A stretch of DNA of 9,112 bases from JBFKUL01 sp041635755 (lineage in GTDB: Bacteria > Pseudomonadota > Gammaproteobacteria > Burkholderiales > SG8-39), in the NCBI GenBank assembly GCA_041635755.1, contig JBFKUL010000109.1, forward strand, positions 1-9,112, in the 5' to 3' direction. How positions within the stretch are numbered: the stretch's first letter is position 1; every line of letters begins with the position of its first letter. Positions 8,661-9,112 of the stretch are shown here, one piece after another. The position numbers were made by a program, and so were the translations under genes. The notes below the pieces were generated by a model that was not told the origin of the DNA, did no database searches, and was given only the letters and a program-made list of their open reading frames with translations.

Positions 8661-9112
8661 TTACTTGTTGGCGGCGAACAACTCGTCGAGCTTGCTCTCG
8701 TACGAGTGGTAGCCGAGGAAGTCGTACAGCTCGTCGCGCGTCTGCATGCTCGCCACGACCTTCTTCTGCGTGCCTTCACGCCGCAGGGTCTGGTAGACGT
8801 TGAGCGCCGCTTGGTTCATGGCACGGAACGCCGACAGGGGGTAGAGCGCGATCGCCACATTCGCCGCGCGCAGCTGGTCGACAGTGAACAGTGGCGTCTT
8901 GCCGAACTCGGTGATGTTGGCGAGGATCGGCACCTTCACCGCGGCAGCGAAGCGCTGGTACATGTCGAGCTCGGTGATCGCCTCCGGAAAGATCATGTCG
9001 GCGCCCGCCTCGACATAGGCCGCGGCGCGCTCGAGTGCCTTCTCGAGACCCTCGCTTGCGAGCGCATCGGTGCGTGCCATGATCACGAAGTCGCGGTCGC
9101 TGCGCGCGTCAA
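8661..9112 (-). CDS. prpB: 2-methylisocitrate lyase PrpB, 3' part (5' truncated by window edge)
   Basis: The C-terminal 149 residues of an isocitrate lyase/PEP mutase superfamily enzyme are visible, about half of the usual ~295. PrpB splits 2-methylisocitrate into pyruvate and succinate, the last step of the methylcitrate cycle. Diagnostic text: FVIMARTDALA with the substrate-binding arginine, GADMIFPEAITE with the conserved glutamate, ANITEFGKTPLF, and AIALYPLSAFRAMNQAA. The active-site KxCGH loop lies before the window edge and cannot be checked. The end, YHSYESKLDELFAANK, also fits PrpB. The stop is 15 bases before the prpC ATG. Any promoter or regulator of this cluster would lie to the right of the window. 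Confidence 0.95.
   Translation of the reverse strand, partial: DARSDRDFVIMARTDALASEGLEKALERAAAYVEAGADMIFPEAITELDMYQRFAAAVKVPILANITEFGKTPLFTVDQLRAANVAIALYPLSAFRAMNQAALNVYQTLRREGTQKKVVASMQTRDELYDFLGYHSYESKLDELFAANK

Overview
The window is GC-rich, gene-dense bacterial DNA, most likely from a betaproteobacterium. The main reason is a DUF3460-type small protein (a family I associate with Betaproteobacteria) inside a methylcitrate-cycle cluster, together with a heat-shock protein 15 gene and a long AcnA-type aconitase. I cannot name the genus. No rRNA, tRNA, CRISPR array, insertion sequence or phage gene is visible.

Left part, plus strand (1-1899): the 3' end of msrA (methionine sulfoxide reductase A) overlaps hslR (Hsp15, an S4-domain ribosome-rescue protein) by four bases. 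After a 136-base gap with repeat-like structure comes a complete PLP-dependent cysteine synthase. This gene converges on the minus-strand block with only 22 bases between them.

Right part, minus strand (9112-1922, read right to left): prpB (2-methylisocitrate lyase, 5' part outside the window), prpC (2-methylcitrate synthase), a 66-residue DUF3460-like protein, prpD (2-methylcitrate dehydratase), a small unrecognised ORF that appears disrupted, an exported SoxW-like thioredoxin with a CPAC active site, and acnA (945-residue aconitase). Spacings of 15, 5, 48 and 2 bases and a stop/start overlap suggest one transcription unit. The enzymes together would turn propionyl-CoA plus oxaloacetate into 2-methylcitrate (PrpC), dehydrate it (PrpD), rehydrate it to 2-methylisocitrate (the aconitase) and split it to pyruvate and succinate (PrpB). 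No acnD or prpF is present in the visible part, so AcnA is the local candidate for the hydration step.

Directly after the acnA stop codon, in the same frame, lies the C-terminal ~88 residues of an SLC13/DASS-type anion permease with no N-terminal part: a truncated remnant with a 12-base palindrome at the junction.

I see no clearly new system. The points most worth a second look are the unterminated small ORF between prpD and the thioredoxin gene, the exported thioredoxin coupled to acnA, the embedded DUF3460 gene, the insertion in the aconitase, and the permease remnant.
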